Source: Bacteroidetes bacterium UBA1947
Lineage (GTDB): Bacteria > Bacteroidota > Bacteroidia > Chitinophagales > Chitinophagaceae
Direction: 5' to 3'
Assembly (NCBI GenBank): GCA_002336915.1
Contig: DDET01000061.1
Location: 1-64,000, forward strand
Length of the DNA stretch: 64,000 bases
The notes under the pieces are model-generated. The model was not told the DNA's origin. It ran no database searches and saw nothing but the letters and a program-made list of their open reading frames with translations. The position numbers and the translations under genes are program-made. Shown here one piece after another: positions 25,710 through 34,245 of this stretch. Position 1 is the stretch's first letter. Every line of letters starts with the position of its first letter.

Positions 25710-26710
25710 TCAATTGATTCCTTCCCAGGGCGCTAATCCGTTGAGGTCCGCATATCGTTTTACCACCATCATTACATATCGCTTCAGGTAGGTCTCATTC
25801 AGGAATACATTCGACCAGTTATCGAAACGACTGCACTGTATGCCGAGGTAGAAAAAGTACATGGCAAGGCCCAGCATAGGCAGGATGCGTTGCTCTTCGG
25901 CTGATAAGGGTGTTATCGAATTGTAGCCGCGCAGGAAGCTTTCTGTTTTGAGTTTGCATTCGGTCTCGTCCCTTTCTACATTTTGCAGTTGCAGGATATA
26001 GTAAGCCACATCGAGGCAAAGCCAGCCATTGCCGCAGAAGTCGAAATCGAAGAGGGTGATCTTGTTTTCCTTGTCTATGTTCATATTGTCGAACCAGATA
26101 TCCATGTGCACAGCGCCGTTTCGCAGTTGGCTGGTATCTATTTGATCAAATTCAGTGAGCAGGTATTGCTGCGCTTTTTTCATGAAGTCCATTTCTGCGC
26201 TGTCACCGGGGAGGAAGTTCTTTATTTCTTCAAAGGGTTCAATGAATAGCTTGGCGGCCGAATACTGAACGCGATCGATGGCGAAATTTTCTGTGGCTTT
26301 GTGCATTTGTCCCATAATCGCTCCGGCTGCGTAATGCAGGTCGGGGGTATAGTTGTGTTGCTTCTCGCCTTCGGCATTGGAAAAAAGCACAGCATAACGC
26401 AGGCCTTCGGGAGCATTTAGTTCCTGTATTAAATTGCCGTCCTTATCGGGCAATGGCTGTGAGAGGGATATACCACTTTCCGAGAGGTGCTTAATGAGTC
26501 TTAATTCTTCGGCTATCTCCTGCTGGTGCGCCAGTTAAGGCTGTAGACCCGGAAGATGAGGCTGCCGGTAGATGTGGTCGCCTTGTACGTGTCGTTTACA
26601 CCTGCTTTTATGATGCGGCAGTTGACGCCATCAAGTGAGTACCGCTGCTGTATGAACTGGGCAAGGTGGCTTGCTGAAAGAGTAGAATTGCTGACCGGGA
26701 ACTGTGACAT
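25710..26710 (-). pseudogene. Frameshifted APH-family phosphotransferase
   Basis: Two open frames on the minus strand make one aminoglycoside-phosphotransferase/choline-kinase-type protein of about 333 aa. The N-terminal part (26513-26710) has IIKAGVNDTYKATTSTGSLIFRVYSLNWR, a P-loop-like sheet. The second (25710 to about 26525) continues QQEIAEELRLIKHL, and holds VHMDIWFDNMNID (Brenner motif) and LFDFDFCGNGW (DFD metal site). The frames do not join: a one-base shift is needed between 26524 and 26533. Catalytic motifs remain intact, so the shift is recent or a sequencing error. Substrate unknown; homologues are often small-molecule or homoserine-type kinases. Confidence 0.75.
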
Positions 26711-26770
26711 GGGTTGAAAATACAGATAAAAATGCTTTGGAGGGAAATGGCGTGTGTTGCAAGGTACAGC

Positions 26771-28633
26771 TCATCTTACCAATGTCACATCGCCTTTCAG
26801 CACCCGCATGTTTTGTTCGTTGATGATGGTGCCTGAAGCCGCATTAAGCCGGGAGCTGTAAACGAGCTCGTAAAAGTAGGTGCCTGTTTCCTGGCCAGCC
26901 CCGTTCCACTTGCGGGTACGCTCGGCGGTCTCGAATACCTTCTGACCCCAGCGGTTAAAAATGCGGAACTTGTAATAGGCCGGGGCGCGCGGGCAGTCCA
27001 CTACCGGCCCGAAGGCATCATTTATACCATCGTTGTTGGGTGAAAAAGCGTTCGGGAAAGCGATATTACAGTTACAGTTATCGGAGCCGATATTGATGCT
27101 GTCTGTTTTTTTACAACCCTCTTTATTTACTGTAGCCCAGTAAAGACCGGGTATGGATATGTTCCTGTCCTGCAGCCGGAAGCCGTCCTGCCAGAGATAG
27201 GAGGCATTGTCGACCGGTATATGCAGGGATATGTATTCGCCGCTGCAGAGTGCAGTATCCGGGCCGATAGAAAAATTGAAGTCCTGTTCCTTTATTACGA
27301 AGGTATCTATGCCCAAGGTATTGCAGTCCATAATGGTCTGTACCCAATATGTTCCTGCTGCCGCTATAGCACGTGTGCTGTCGCTGCTGCCATTGTCCCA
27401 GTAGTATGCTATACGGCCGGCAGGCGCCCGGAGTGTTATGGGTGTATTGCCTGTGCAAAAGGAGCTATCGCTGCGCACTACCTGCTTATTCGTAAAGACA
27501 GGAACATACTCCATCGTGAGCTGCGTGCGCGTGTTGCCCCATGGACGGGTACTGGTACCGAGCGTAAAACCGCAGGAAGCGGCGGGCGCATCGGGATAGT
27601 TGATACAGGCTATGTCCTGGTAAAAATCGGTGAGCACTCCGTATAGTTTGCCGTCGGGGCCGATGCGTGTATCGCAGGCATTGTGCGTGGCAGGGTCAAG
27701 AGCGGAGATGAGGGTGAGCGACTGACGTATCGCATTGCTGTCGGGCAAGCTGAGGTCAACCTGCGAAAGAGAAATATTGGCAAGGTAAAGTTTAGTGTTG
27801 GACGGCGAGAAACAGGAGCTGAAGTACAAATTGCTGCTGAGCACAAAAGGAGCCGAGACGATACCTGTGTTAGCATCGAAGTTGTAAAGCACTGCGCCGC
27901 CGCCATTGAAGCCGGGTACGTTGCAGATGCATATTTTTTTCCTGTCGGGGGAAACTTTTATAGAGCTGAAGTAGTAAGGTGAAATTTGTACCTGTGAACT
28001 GTCAAAACGACCAATGGCGGAAATGACGGGTTGCGGGCTTATGCCCGAAGCCGATATCTCGTACACTTTAAACTTGTTGTCAGCTATATTGTGCAATACC
28101 AACCAAATGTTGCAGTTATTGCCTCTTACAGCCACCATAGCTTCCGAAAAGCCGGAATCGATGATTATGTGTTTCTTACCCGGCACTACATTGCCCAGGC
28201 CATTGGCAAGCCTCATGTCAACCACTGAATAAGACAATACCGAGCCGTAGGGACTAAAGTTATCTATGCCGGACAGGCTGAAGACATAATATTGGTTCAG
28301 CGTATTGATGACCGGTACAATCGCGGAACCCCTATAGGCATCGTAAGGGGATTTGGTGTGGGTAAGACCATAGCCGTCCGGCATTGGGTGGTGCTCCCTG
28401 TTCCATATGGTATCCGGTGCCGAATAGAAGAGTAAATTGCCGGCAGCATCGCATACTGATGCGCAACCACCTTCGCTGAGCATATGTGTTTCGAATGCTA
28501 CTGGCTGGCCACTGCTAAAGTCGAGACCGCAATGATTCCCGAATGCCCAGACATTATTTTCTTTAGCATCGTTCTGCGCCCTGGCAGTAATAAACAAACT
28601 TAATCCCCAAAGGAAGAAGCATAGTTTTTGCAT
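26771..28633 (-). CDS. Secreted protein with type B (CHU_C) T9SS sorting domain
   Basis: 620 aa. The start at 28633 (MQKLCFFLWGLSLFITARAQ) gives a signal peptide; the open frame continues upstream into sequence without coding character. Residues 25-420 read as a WD40-like propeller (NNVWAFGNHCGLDFSSGQPV, SEGGCASVCDAAGNLLFYS, IKVSPDRKKICI). Two Ig-like modules follow, and the C terminus (FPNAFSPNNDGIND, KFRIFNRWGQKVFET, GTYFYEL) is the gliding-motility-type sorting domain. This class of cargo is secreted across the outer membrane and held at the surface. A copy of the 24-nt motif lies upstream. Confidence 0.85.
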   Translation of the reverse strand: MQKLCFFLWGLSLFITARAQNDAKENNVWAFGNHCGLDFSSGQPVAFETHMLSEGGCASVCDAAGNLLFYSAPDTIWNREHHPMPDGYGLTHTKSPYDAYRGSAIVPVINTLNQYYVFSLSGIDNFSPYGSVLSYSVVDMRLANGLGNVVPGKKHIIIDSGFSEAMVAVRGNNCNIWLVLHNIADNKFKVYEISASGISPQPVISAIGRFDSSQVQISPYYFSSIKVSPDRKKICICNVPGFNGGGAVLYNFDANTGIVSAPFVLSSNLYFSSCFSPSNTKLYLANISLSQVDLSLPDSNAIRQSLTLISALDPATHNACDTRIGPDGKLYGVLTDFYQDIACINYPDAPAASCGFTLGTSTRPWGNTRTQLTMEYVPVFTNKQVVRSDSSFCTGNTPITLRAPAGRIAYYWDNGSSDSTRAIAAAGTYWVQTIMDCNTLGIDTFVIKEQDFNFSIGPDTALCSGEYISLHIPVDNASYLWQDGFRLQDRNISIPGLYWATVNKEGCKKTDSINIGSDNCNCNIAFPNAFSPNNDGINDAFGPVVDCPRAPAYYKFRIFNRWGQKVFETAERTRKWNGAGQETGTYFYELVYSSRLNAASGTIINEQNMRVLKGDVTLVR

Positions 28634-28692
28634 GGGTAAATTTAGTAAACATATAAATACAAGTCCGCCCGGTATAGTATGCAAACTGTCAT

Positions 28693-28716
28693 AAAATGTG
28701 GATATCCTTATTTGGA
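28693..28716 (-). repeat. 24-nt dispersed motif, site C
   Basis: AAAATGTGGATATC, one base, TTATTTGGA; one mismatch to site B. Located 60 nt upstream of the start of the CHU_C-type cargo gene. Confidence 0.6.
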
Positions 28717-28934
28717 ATCGCCTCCTTCGGGGCTGTATATTGCGAGCTTGCCGGCATTTTTTTGTCGGCATAAGTTCTTTGTTTATTGCGAGGCCGGGTA
28801 ACAAAATGGCCACTGGAAGTAGACCGGGTGCGGATCGGCAATTTTCGGGTGCATATCGGGTGTGCAATCCACATTAGGTATGGCTTGTAAGATGCTGATA
28901 ATCAAAAAAGAGGATTAAAAAATGTTGATAAGTC

Positions 28935-28969
28935 ACTTCCGGTTTTTAAATTATGCTGAAACCGGAAGT
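28935..28969 (+). repeat. 11-bp perfect inverted repeat
   Basis: ACTTCCGGTTT and AAACCGGAAGT separated by 13 nt. No T run follows, so a terminator role is unlikely; an operator or RNA hairpin in the leader of the 29038 gene is possible. Confidence 0.5.
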
Positions 28970-29037
28970 CCTACCGGCTGAACAGGGGTAGGGGAATCAA
29001 TAATGATTTTATAGCTTTAGTCTAAATAGGTATAAAA

Positions 29038-29559
29038 ATGCAGGAACAGGTTTTTATTTGTGAGGAGGCGCTCATTGATGAACGATTGGGCAAGCTGAAG
29101 TTTGCAGGGTTTAGAGACGATGTTGAGGACTACCTTGATCCGGAGACCGGCACCAGCTGGGAACTCACCCTTTACACCAGCGAAGTGCTGCAAAAAAATA
29201 TCCGCCTGCTGCAGGCGATGCCCCGACCCGGTACTGCCGATCTGATCAATATCGCGCTATCCTCGGATAGTGAGGATACGGTCTCCGGCGCATCGATGGA
29301 ACTGTGTTTTAGAGAACAGGGCAATAACGAGCAGTACAGAGAAGAGTTGCTCGCCGGCCTGGAACGATGTGCGGCTAACGGAGAACTGAGCGACAAGGAT
29401 AAAAGGCGTATTCAGCTGGTCATCTTCGATGCGGGCCTGTTTTCGTCCGCCAACATAAGGCCGGTGGTGGGGAAGCATTATACCGAGATATATGCTGATG
29501 CTGCTTTTTTTAAGGATATAGCGGAGCGAAGTAAGAAGCTGCTGGAACTGCTGGAATGA
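29038..29559 (+). CDS. Cytosolic hypothetical protein, 173 aa
   Basis: No signal peptide, no membrane span, no family recognised. The sequence is acidic and mostly helical in the second half (LAGLERCAANGELSDKDKRRIQ, FFKDIAERSKKLLELLE). The N-terminal third contains FRDDVEDYLDPETGTSWELTLYTSEVLQKN, which resembles immunity-type proteins that accompany polymorphic toxins in general style only. Start ATG 29038 follows an A/T-rich leader with TAGCTTTA close to the Bacteroidota -7 box. It stands alone between a divergent and a same-strand gene. Confidence 0.6.
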   Translation: MQEQVFICEEALIDERLGKLKFAGFRDDVEDYLDPETGTSWELTLYTSEVLQKNIRLLQAMPRPGTADLINIALSSDSEDTVSGASMELCFREQGNNEQYREELLAGLERCAANGELSDKDKRRIQLVIFDAGLFSSANIRPVVGKHYTEIYADAAFFKDIAERSKKLLELLE

Positions 29560-29694
29560 AAGGCTTTTTGGTTCCATGATCGCCGGGGTGGCAGATATGT
29601 GACAAGAATGGTGCACACATGCCCCTTCATTATAATGACCAAACAATTACAGAGGCACCGCGCCAGGCTTGCTATATTTGTTACGTTTAATCAA

Positions 29695-30510
29695 ATGCCC
29701 GTGAAAGGAAGGCTGTGCATATTGTTCGCTGTTATTGTCGCTGCAAACCTCTGCTCTTGCAGGAAACATTCTGTACTGCAACCATCATCCGGCACCATTA
29801 CCCTGCTTGACTCTGTACATATACATAGTGATGGGGGCAGCAACAGCCGGGTCTACAAGTTCTTTTACGATGCAGATGGCTATGTGGTGAAGATACATGC
29901 CTATGAGATCTCCGCCTTTAGCTATTATCTTAGTACCGACTCGCTGGTGTACGATGCTGCACACAAATTGCAAACGATGTATACAATTAATGTGAACGGG
30001 ATTAGCCAGGATGATTTCCTGTATGATGGGCAGGGGCAGCTTACCAAGGTAAACTTCAGGCCACAGCAGCAAAGTGTGAGCAATTACGTACTGCTTACCT
30101 ACTACGCAGGACATAAGATAGCTGCAATGGCTAACTATGTTAATAATACCCTGGACTCGGAGATAAGCTATACATATAGCCCGGACGGAAATTTATTAAC
30201 TGAAGCGGATACAGGAATTGTAAGCCGGACTAGTAGGCATTACACATATGATGCCTACGATAATAAATCCAACTTCAGCCAGCTGTTGACAGGTTTGAAT
30301 GTTTTCATTTTGCCCGGTGAGCTTTTCCCGATGGCAGCGGCAAATAATATCTTAAAAAAGACATATGCTGACAGCGGCAAAGTATATAACTATACTTATG
30401 ACTATAACAACAAAGGACTGCCCGTGAAAAGGACTATGAACAGCACAGGACTTAGTAAAGTGACCACCGAGTTCTTTTATGTTGAGGCTCCTATCGTCCT
30501 GAAAAAATAG
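29695..30510 (+). CDS. Lipoprotein with RHS/DUF4595-like repeats
   Basis: 271 aa from ATG 29695, which gives MPVKGRLCILFAVIVAANLCSC, a signal with lipobox and Cys22. The mature part repeats short beta-strand units such as YKFFYDADGYVVKI, FLYDGQGQLTKVNF, YTYSPDGNLLTEA and YTYDAYDNKSNF, like RHS-type YD repeats and the DUF4595 family of Bacteroidota lipoproteins. It is probably exposed on the outer membrane; ligand unknown. A bidirectional terminator lies just after the stop. Codons before 29695 are open but do not fit a signal peptide. Confidence 0.75.
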   Translation: MPVKGRLCILFAVIVAANLCSCRKHSVLQPSSGTITLLDSVHIHSDGGSNSRVYKFFYDADGYVVKIHAYEISAFSYYLSTDSLVYDAAHKLQTMYTINVNGISQDDFLYDGQGQLTKVNFRPQQQSVSNYVLLTYYAGHKIAAMANYVNNTLDSEISYTYSPDGNLLTEADTGIVSRTSRHYTYDAYDNKSNFSQLLTGLNVFILPGELFPMAAANNILKKTYADSGKVYNYTYDYNNKGLPVKRTMNSTGLSKVTTEFFYVEAPIVLKK

Positions 30511-30511
30511 A

Positions 30512-30538
30512 AGAAGCCCTGCATGTTGCAAGGCTTCT
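30512..30538 (+). terminator. Bidirectional terminator between convergent genes
   Basis: AGAAGCC-c-TGCA / TGCA-a-GGCTTCT stem with one mismatch and a 3-nt loop. T-rich sequence follows on both strands (TTCTATTTTTTC on the minus strand). Confidence 0.7.
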
Positions 30539-30563
30539 GAATTCTATTTATAACCCGGAGTTA

Positions 30564-31085
30564 TTATTGTGCTGATGAATTCGATTGGTTAACTACATTC
30601 ATTACTTCGTCATAGTTTCTCCAATTGGTGTTGGGGTGTGCTTGTTTTTGAGCTGCTGTTATAGCAACGACTTTGAACGTAGCAGAAGTAGGAAGGTAAG
30701 TATCCAAAAGGTCTTCTTCAGAGAAATATACCCGGACGGTGCCCACATTATACACAAAATAATAGCTAATAGAGATGCCCGTGGTAGAATAGTCGGTGTA
30801 GGGGAGTGCTATCCAGCCGCCTGCACCATTGCTCATATATACCATTACGGCGCCATTATCCACTACGTTTTGTGTGATGTCGGCATCGGTCATGTCGGCG
30901 GTGCCATAGCCAGTGGAAGAGTTGAATGCAAAGTTAACCGTGACTGTGCCTCCCCTTACATTGGCATCCTGGCCGTTATATCCTGCAGGTCCCTGTGGTC
31001 CTTGCGGCCCTTGCGGCCCTTGTTTTTTACAACTTGTTGCTATCAGCGCCAGCATTACTGCGGCTAGTGTGATGATCCTTTTCAT
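30564..31085 (-). CDS. Lipoprotein with collagen-like GPQ segment
   Basis: 173 aa. Signal peptide with lipobox LIATSC (Cys19), then KKQ and four Gly-Pro-x triplets GPQGPQGPQGPAG, and a beta-rich domain (about 40-150). The short collagen-like stalk next to the lipidated cysteine is a widespread Bacteroidota arrangement thought to space a domain away from the membrane. The domain itself is not recognised. It converges on the RHS-like lipoprotein and shares its terminator. The next gene upstream on this strand is the beta-lactamase at 31171, 85 nt away. Confidence 0.8.
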   Translation of the reverse strand: MKRIITLAAVMLALIATSCKKQGPQGPQGPQGPAGYNGQDANVRGGTVTVNFAFNSSTGYGTADMTDADITQNVVDNGAVMVYMSNGAGGWIALPYTDYSTTGISISYYFVYNVGTVRVYFSEEDLLDTYLPTSATFKVVAITAAQKQAHPNTNWRNYDEVMNVVNQSNSSAQ

Positions 31086-31170
31086 TTGTATTGTTTGAGA
31101 ATTTAGTGATTAAATGTATTGAGTAACATTGATACACTATTCAAAAAGGATGCCAGTAATTCTAAGAAGG

Positions 31171-32079
31171 TCATTTACTCCTAAAATAGTCAAAACTGAG
31201 TTTGCTTATTTCGGCTATAATGCGCTCCCCACGGCTTACCCCGCCTGTGTAATTAGAGAAACAAACTACTATGGCGTATTGCCGGCCATCGGGAAGCGTT
31301 ATGATGCCCACATCATTGGTTGCGGCGGTGATACCCTTACCGTTGGTGTTGGAGGTGCCCGTCTTATGAGCTACAGGCGTGTTAGCGGGTAATAGTCCCT
31401 TTAGCCTGTTTGGCGAGTTCTCACTTTCGGTCATGAGTTTCAGCAGAAGGTCATTACTGGCTTTTGACAGCAACCTGCCTTCATAAAGAATACGGAGCAA
31501 TTGGAGGATAGCAGCAGGCTCGCACCAGTTAGTATACTGCACAGCCCAGGCTTTTTTCATTTCGGCTTCGGTGGCTGCTATGGCGATGTCCTTCACTCCT
31601 ATGCCATGGATATATTTGTTGACCACTGCGGTGCCGCCGGCCAGGCGAAACAAAATATCACAGGCATTGTTATCGCTTATTGATACGGCGTATCGTAGTA
31701 GTGAAGCGAGGGTAATGTCAAAATCGCGATTTGGAAAATCTCTCAGCAAGGGTCCCCATGTGTTAGGGTCAAGGCTGCCTTTGGGAATATGAACCAATTG
31801 CCCGAGGCTTAGCATGCCTTTATCAACTTTATCGAGTACTGCTATCGCCAGGGGCAGCTTGTAAACGCTTTGCATAGGGAAATGCGTATTCCTATTAATA
31901 ATAAGACTTTCGTTAAAATTCAAGCCCATGATCCCAATACCCAATGTGCCCCCTGATGTGTCGATGACCTTTTGCAGGCTATTGCGGAGTTCAGATATTT
32001 GAGTTTGGGAAAATGCAGTTTGAGACAATTGCAGGACAAGTGCCAATTGAAATAAGAAAACGAGTCGTGAAAATTTCAT
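31171..32079 (-). CDS. Class A serine beta-lactamase (subclass A2-like)
   Basis: 302-aa periplasmic enzyme with signal peptide (residues 1-24). All class A elements are present: Ser71-x-x-Lys74 (SVYK), Ser135-Asp136-Asn137, Glu171 in the omega loop (ATEAEM) and Lys239-Thr-Gly. The omega-loop sequence TEAEMK...NWCEP resembles the CfxA/PER/EBR subgroup found in Bacteroidota rather than TEM/SHV. It hydrolyses beta-lactams, spectrum not predictable here. An acquired element is not evident: composition is like the neighbours and no insertion sequence is near, so it is probably an intrinsic chromosomal gene. Confidence 0.92.
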   Translation of the reverse strand: MKFSRLVFLFQLALVLQLSQTAFSQTQISELRNSLQKVIDTSGGTLGIGIMGLNFNESLIINRNTHFPMQSVYKLPLAIAVLDKVDKGMLSLGQLVHIPKGSLDPNTWGPLLRDFPNRDFDITLASLLRYAVSISDNNACDILFRLAGGTAVVNKYIHGIGVKDIAIAATEAEMKKAWAVQYTNWCEPAAILQLLRILYEGRLLSKASNDLLLKLMTESENSPNRLKGLLPANTPVAHKTGTSNTNGKGITAATNDVGIITLPDGRQYAIVVCFSNYTGGVSRGERIIAEISKLSFDYFRSK

Positions 32080-32227
32080 GCTTAAATAATATGGTCCGGT
32101 TAAGTTACGATTTGTAGCATTTCCGCTATAACCGGGACCGCATATATCGGTTGCGCTGTTTGGGTTTTAGAATATTTATTATATTTTGTTGGAGTATTAT
32201 ATCATTCAACTGCTTAAACATGAATTC

Positions 32228-32935
32228 ATGAAAAAATATATTGCCGAACTGATAGGAACATTCTCACTCGTACTATTTGGCTGCGGTGCGGCGGTAGTAT
32301 CAGGCATTTCAACTGCGCCCGCCGGAATAGGTTTGCTGGGCATATCACTTGCCTTCGGGCTGGCTGTAGTGGTGATGGCTTATGCTATAGGGCCTATCTC
32401 GGGCTGTCATATTAACCCGGCAATTACCATCTCTATGCTGGTGGCCAGGAAAATAAACCCGGGGCATGCAGCGGGATACATCGTAGCCCAGCTTATAGGC
32501 GCTACCATTGCTTCGTTCACGTTGTATACTATCCTGAAAGGAGCTCCGGGTTTCAAGATGGGCGACTGGGCGTTGGGTGCTAACGGATGGGGTGAGGGGT
32601 ATTTGGGCGGTTATTCAACCACTTCTGCTTTTATTACGGAGGCGCTGCTTACGTTCTTATTTATGTTCGTGATCTTCGGCACTACATCCCGTCATGGCGA
32701 TTCCACCATGGCAGGCCTTGCCATCGGGCTTACCCTGGTATTGATACATCTTGTAGCCATACCTATAACCGGCACATCAGTAAATCCTGCACGTAGCTTT
32801 GGCCCTGCAATAATAGGTGGGGGCAAAGCCATGGAACAATTGTGGCTGTTCCTGACTGCACCGACAGTTGGTGGAATTGTAGCGGCGTTGGTATGGAGAG
32901 GCCTATTTGAGACCAAAGAAGAAGAGTACAAATAA
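32228..32935 (+). CDS. aqpZ: Aquaporin Z, water channel
   Basis: 235-aa inner-membrane channel of the MIP family with six spans and two NPA boxes (Asn63-Pro-Ala and Asn186-Pro-Ala). The selectivity-filter residues Phe43, His174, Thr183 and Arg189 fall at exactly the numbering used for E. coli AqpZ, which marks a water-specific channel rather than a glycerol facilitator. ATG 32228 (MKKYIAELIGTF) is chosen; the open frame upstream is not conserved in character. It stands alone, divergent from the beta-lactamase. Confidence 0.95.
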   Translation: MKKYIAELIGTFSLVLFGCGAAVVSGISTAPAGIGLLGISLAFGLAVVVMAYAIGPISGCHINPAITISMLVARKINPGHAAGYIVAQLIGATIASFTLYTILKGAPGFKMGDWALGANGWGEGYLGGYSTTSAFITEALLTFLFMFVIFGTTSRHGDSTMAGLAIGLTLVLIHLVAIPITGTSVNPARSFGPAIIGGGKAMEQLWLFLTAPTVGGIVAALVWRGLFETKEEEYK

Positions 32936-32940
32936 GTTCT

Positions 32941-33540
32941 CTATTGTAAAATAATATTACTCTCCATGATATGCTCCATAGCAAGGCTTATATCCTTGTC
33001 CAGGTCGGCCTTGGTAGGGGCTTTATCGTTGTACATATACCCCGGCCAATATGATTCGTTGTAAGCGATCTTTGTTTTCCGTGTGCGACTATCGTAGCTG
33101 ATACGATAGATATTCTGGTCGGCGCGGTAACTAACATTATATTCGGTGGTAGGCGGTTTGCGGTGATTTTTTCCGGGTTTCACCGTGCAGTTAATATCGA
33201 TCAGCACCTGGGTAGGGGCGCCTATAACCTTTGATTTGTAGGAGGTCCATGTGCGTAAAGTACATTGGGTATCGCCGGGTGTAGTTTTCCTGAGGCCCGC
33301 TACATAGAGTGCTACCATTTTTTGCGAGGCCTTGTCTACTTTTTTTGAGATGCTGTCGGGGACATTAGTGGCATATTGGTAGTGAACCTTTATTTTCTTC
33401 TGGCTCTTTTTCAGGTTTTTTGAGGTGGAAGATTTGCCGGCCATTGCTATTGTTTTAGGTGCAGTAGCAGCTACCTGGGCCGAGGATATCGTACTGAATA
33501 AAGGCAGCATAAATGCGCACAAGAGTAATTTTCCTTTCAT
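32941..33540 (-). CDS. Secreted hypothetical protein, 199 aa
   Basis: Start 33540 (MKGKLLLCAFMLPLFSTISSAQ) begins a signal peptide; an upstream ATG at 33546 adds two residues. The mature part is Lys- and Ser-rich at its N terminus (SSTSKNLKKSQKKIKVHYQ) then a mixed domain with one pair of cysteines (TQCTLRTW and INCTVKPG). No family recognised. It converges on aqpZ with a 5-nt gap between stops. Confidence 0.65.
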   Translation of the reverse strand: MKGKLLLCAFMLPLFSTISSAQVAATAPKTIAMAGKSSTSKNLKKSQKKIKVHYQYATNVPDSISKKVDKASQKMVALYVAGLRKTTPGDTQCTLRTWTSYKSKVIGAPTQVLIDINCTVKPGKNHRKPPTTEYNVSYRADQNIYRISYDSRTRKTKIAYNESYWPGYMYNDKAPTKADLDKDISLAMEHIMESNIILQ

Positions 33541-33635
33541 AAACATTAGTATTATGGTTGCCAGATACGTTTCAGAAAAGTAAAAGCACAAAATTCATGC
33601 CTTGAAGCATTTCCCCATTGCGTATTTAACATAAC

Positions 33636-33668
33636 AAATAAGGCTGTAATCACATTACAGCCTTATTT
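33636..33668 (-). terminator. Terminator after the charged 60-aa gene
   Basis: Perfect 15-bp stem AAATAAGGCTGTAAT / ATTACAGCCTTATTT with 3-nt loop, 26 nt past the stop of the 33695-33877 gene. A/T bases at its base would serve both strands. Confidence 0.7.
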
Positions 33669-33694
33669 ACGCTAAGTCGTTAACAAATTAGCTC

Positions 33695-33877
33695 CTAGTC
33701 GCGACGATCTTCTGTCTCTTCTTCTGATTCTTCTTCGGTCGATGAAGAATCTTCTTCACGTTCCTGCTCGAGTGGTGCAGTAGAAGTATTTTGCCTTGTA
33801 GGCTCGTTGGTTCCCTGCTGTTGTTGCTGGTTAGTCTGATTTTCTTCGCGGCGCTGGCCAGGTGTGTTCGTTTCCAT
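33695..33877 (-). CDS. Small, highly charged low-complexity protein
   Basis: 60 aa beginning METNTPGQRREENQ at 33877; the longer open frame upstream runs through a palindrome and is not coding. Nearly half the residues are Glu, Gln, Asn, Asp or Arg, with runs QQQQQ and SSSTEEESEEETEDR at the C terminus. It should be intrinsically disordered. No hydrophobic segment. It is read away from a 15-bp palindrome that also precedes the divergent membrane-protein gene. The clean ATG, clear terminator and coding composition suggest a real gene, but function is unknown. Confidence 0.55.
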   Translation of the reverse strand: METNTPGQRREENQTNQQQQQGTNEPTRQNTSTAPLEQEREEDSSSTEEESEEETEDRRD

Positions 33878-33909
33878 GTTTATATTGTTTTTAGTGCCTG
33901 AACGGGGAT

Positions 33910-33946
33910 AAATATTATGCCAGCAAGCATGGCTGGCATAATATTT
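33910..33946 (+). promoter_or_regulatory. Perfect 15-bp palindrome between divergent genes
   Basis: AAATATTATGCCAGC (33910-33924) and GCTGGCATAATATTT (33932-33946) with a 7-nt spacer. It lies 33 nt before one gene and 27 nt before the other. It is a candidate shared operator or cruciform. Confidence 0.55.
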
Positions 33947-33972
33947 TAAAGATTTAACAAAAAGCAAAAATT

Positions 33973-34245
33973 ATGGGACTTTTTGTATGTTTACTATTAG
34001 GTATGTGCTCGGGTTGGATAACTAAATCGCTGCACCCAAAACTGAAGGGCCTTAGCTACAAGACCGTGTTGCTCATCGGTTCGCTGGGCGGTTTCGCAGG
34101 CTGCACCATTATGAAATGGGGGGGTGTGGATGCAGTTGGGAAAGTGAACTTAATAAGCCTGCTGCTGTCTATTCTTATAGGTGCGATCTGTACTTTTGTG
34201 TGGATAGTAAGAAGCCACGACGCTTTGTCACTTGAGGAAGATTAA
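33973..34245 (+). CDS. Small GlsB/YeaQ/YmgE-like membrane protein
   Basis: 90 aa with about three hydrophobic spans (residues 3-17, 30-48, 60-80) separated by short basic/glycine turns, matching the layout of the transglycosylase-associated/GlsB-YeaQ-YmgE family of stress-linked membrane proteins; GSLGGFAGC is close to its glycine motif. The length is typical. Its stop overlaps the convergent GT39 gene by 4 nt. Divergent from the charged 60-aa gene across a palindrome, suggesting coordinated control. Confidence 0.6.
   Translation: MGLFVCLLLGMCSGWITKSLHPKLKGLSYKTVLLIGSLGGFAGCTIMKWGGVDAVGKVNLISLLLSILIGAICTFVWIVRSHDALSLEED

Larger units (their letters stand above)
28634..29037 (+). other. 404-nt divergent intergenic region
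   Basis: No gene seen. It carries the 24-nt motif (28693-28716), a second weak match AATCCACATT near 28867, and an 11-bp perfect inverted repeat (28935-28969) about 70 nt before the plus-strand gene. It separates divergently transcribed genes. Confidence 0.6.

Noticed and set aside
30966..31020. GPQ repeats as a possible repeat array
   Set aside because: They encode the short collagen-like stalk of the 30564 lipoprotein and are explained by coding sequence.
31171..32079. Beta-lactamase as a recently acquired resistance gene
   Set aside because: No flanking mobile element or composition change is visible; it looks chromosomal.
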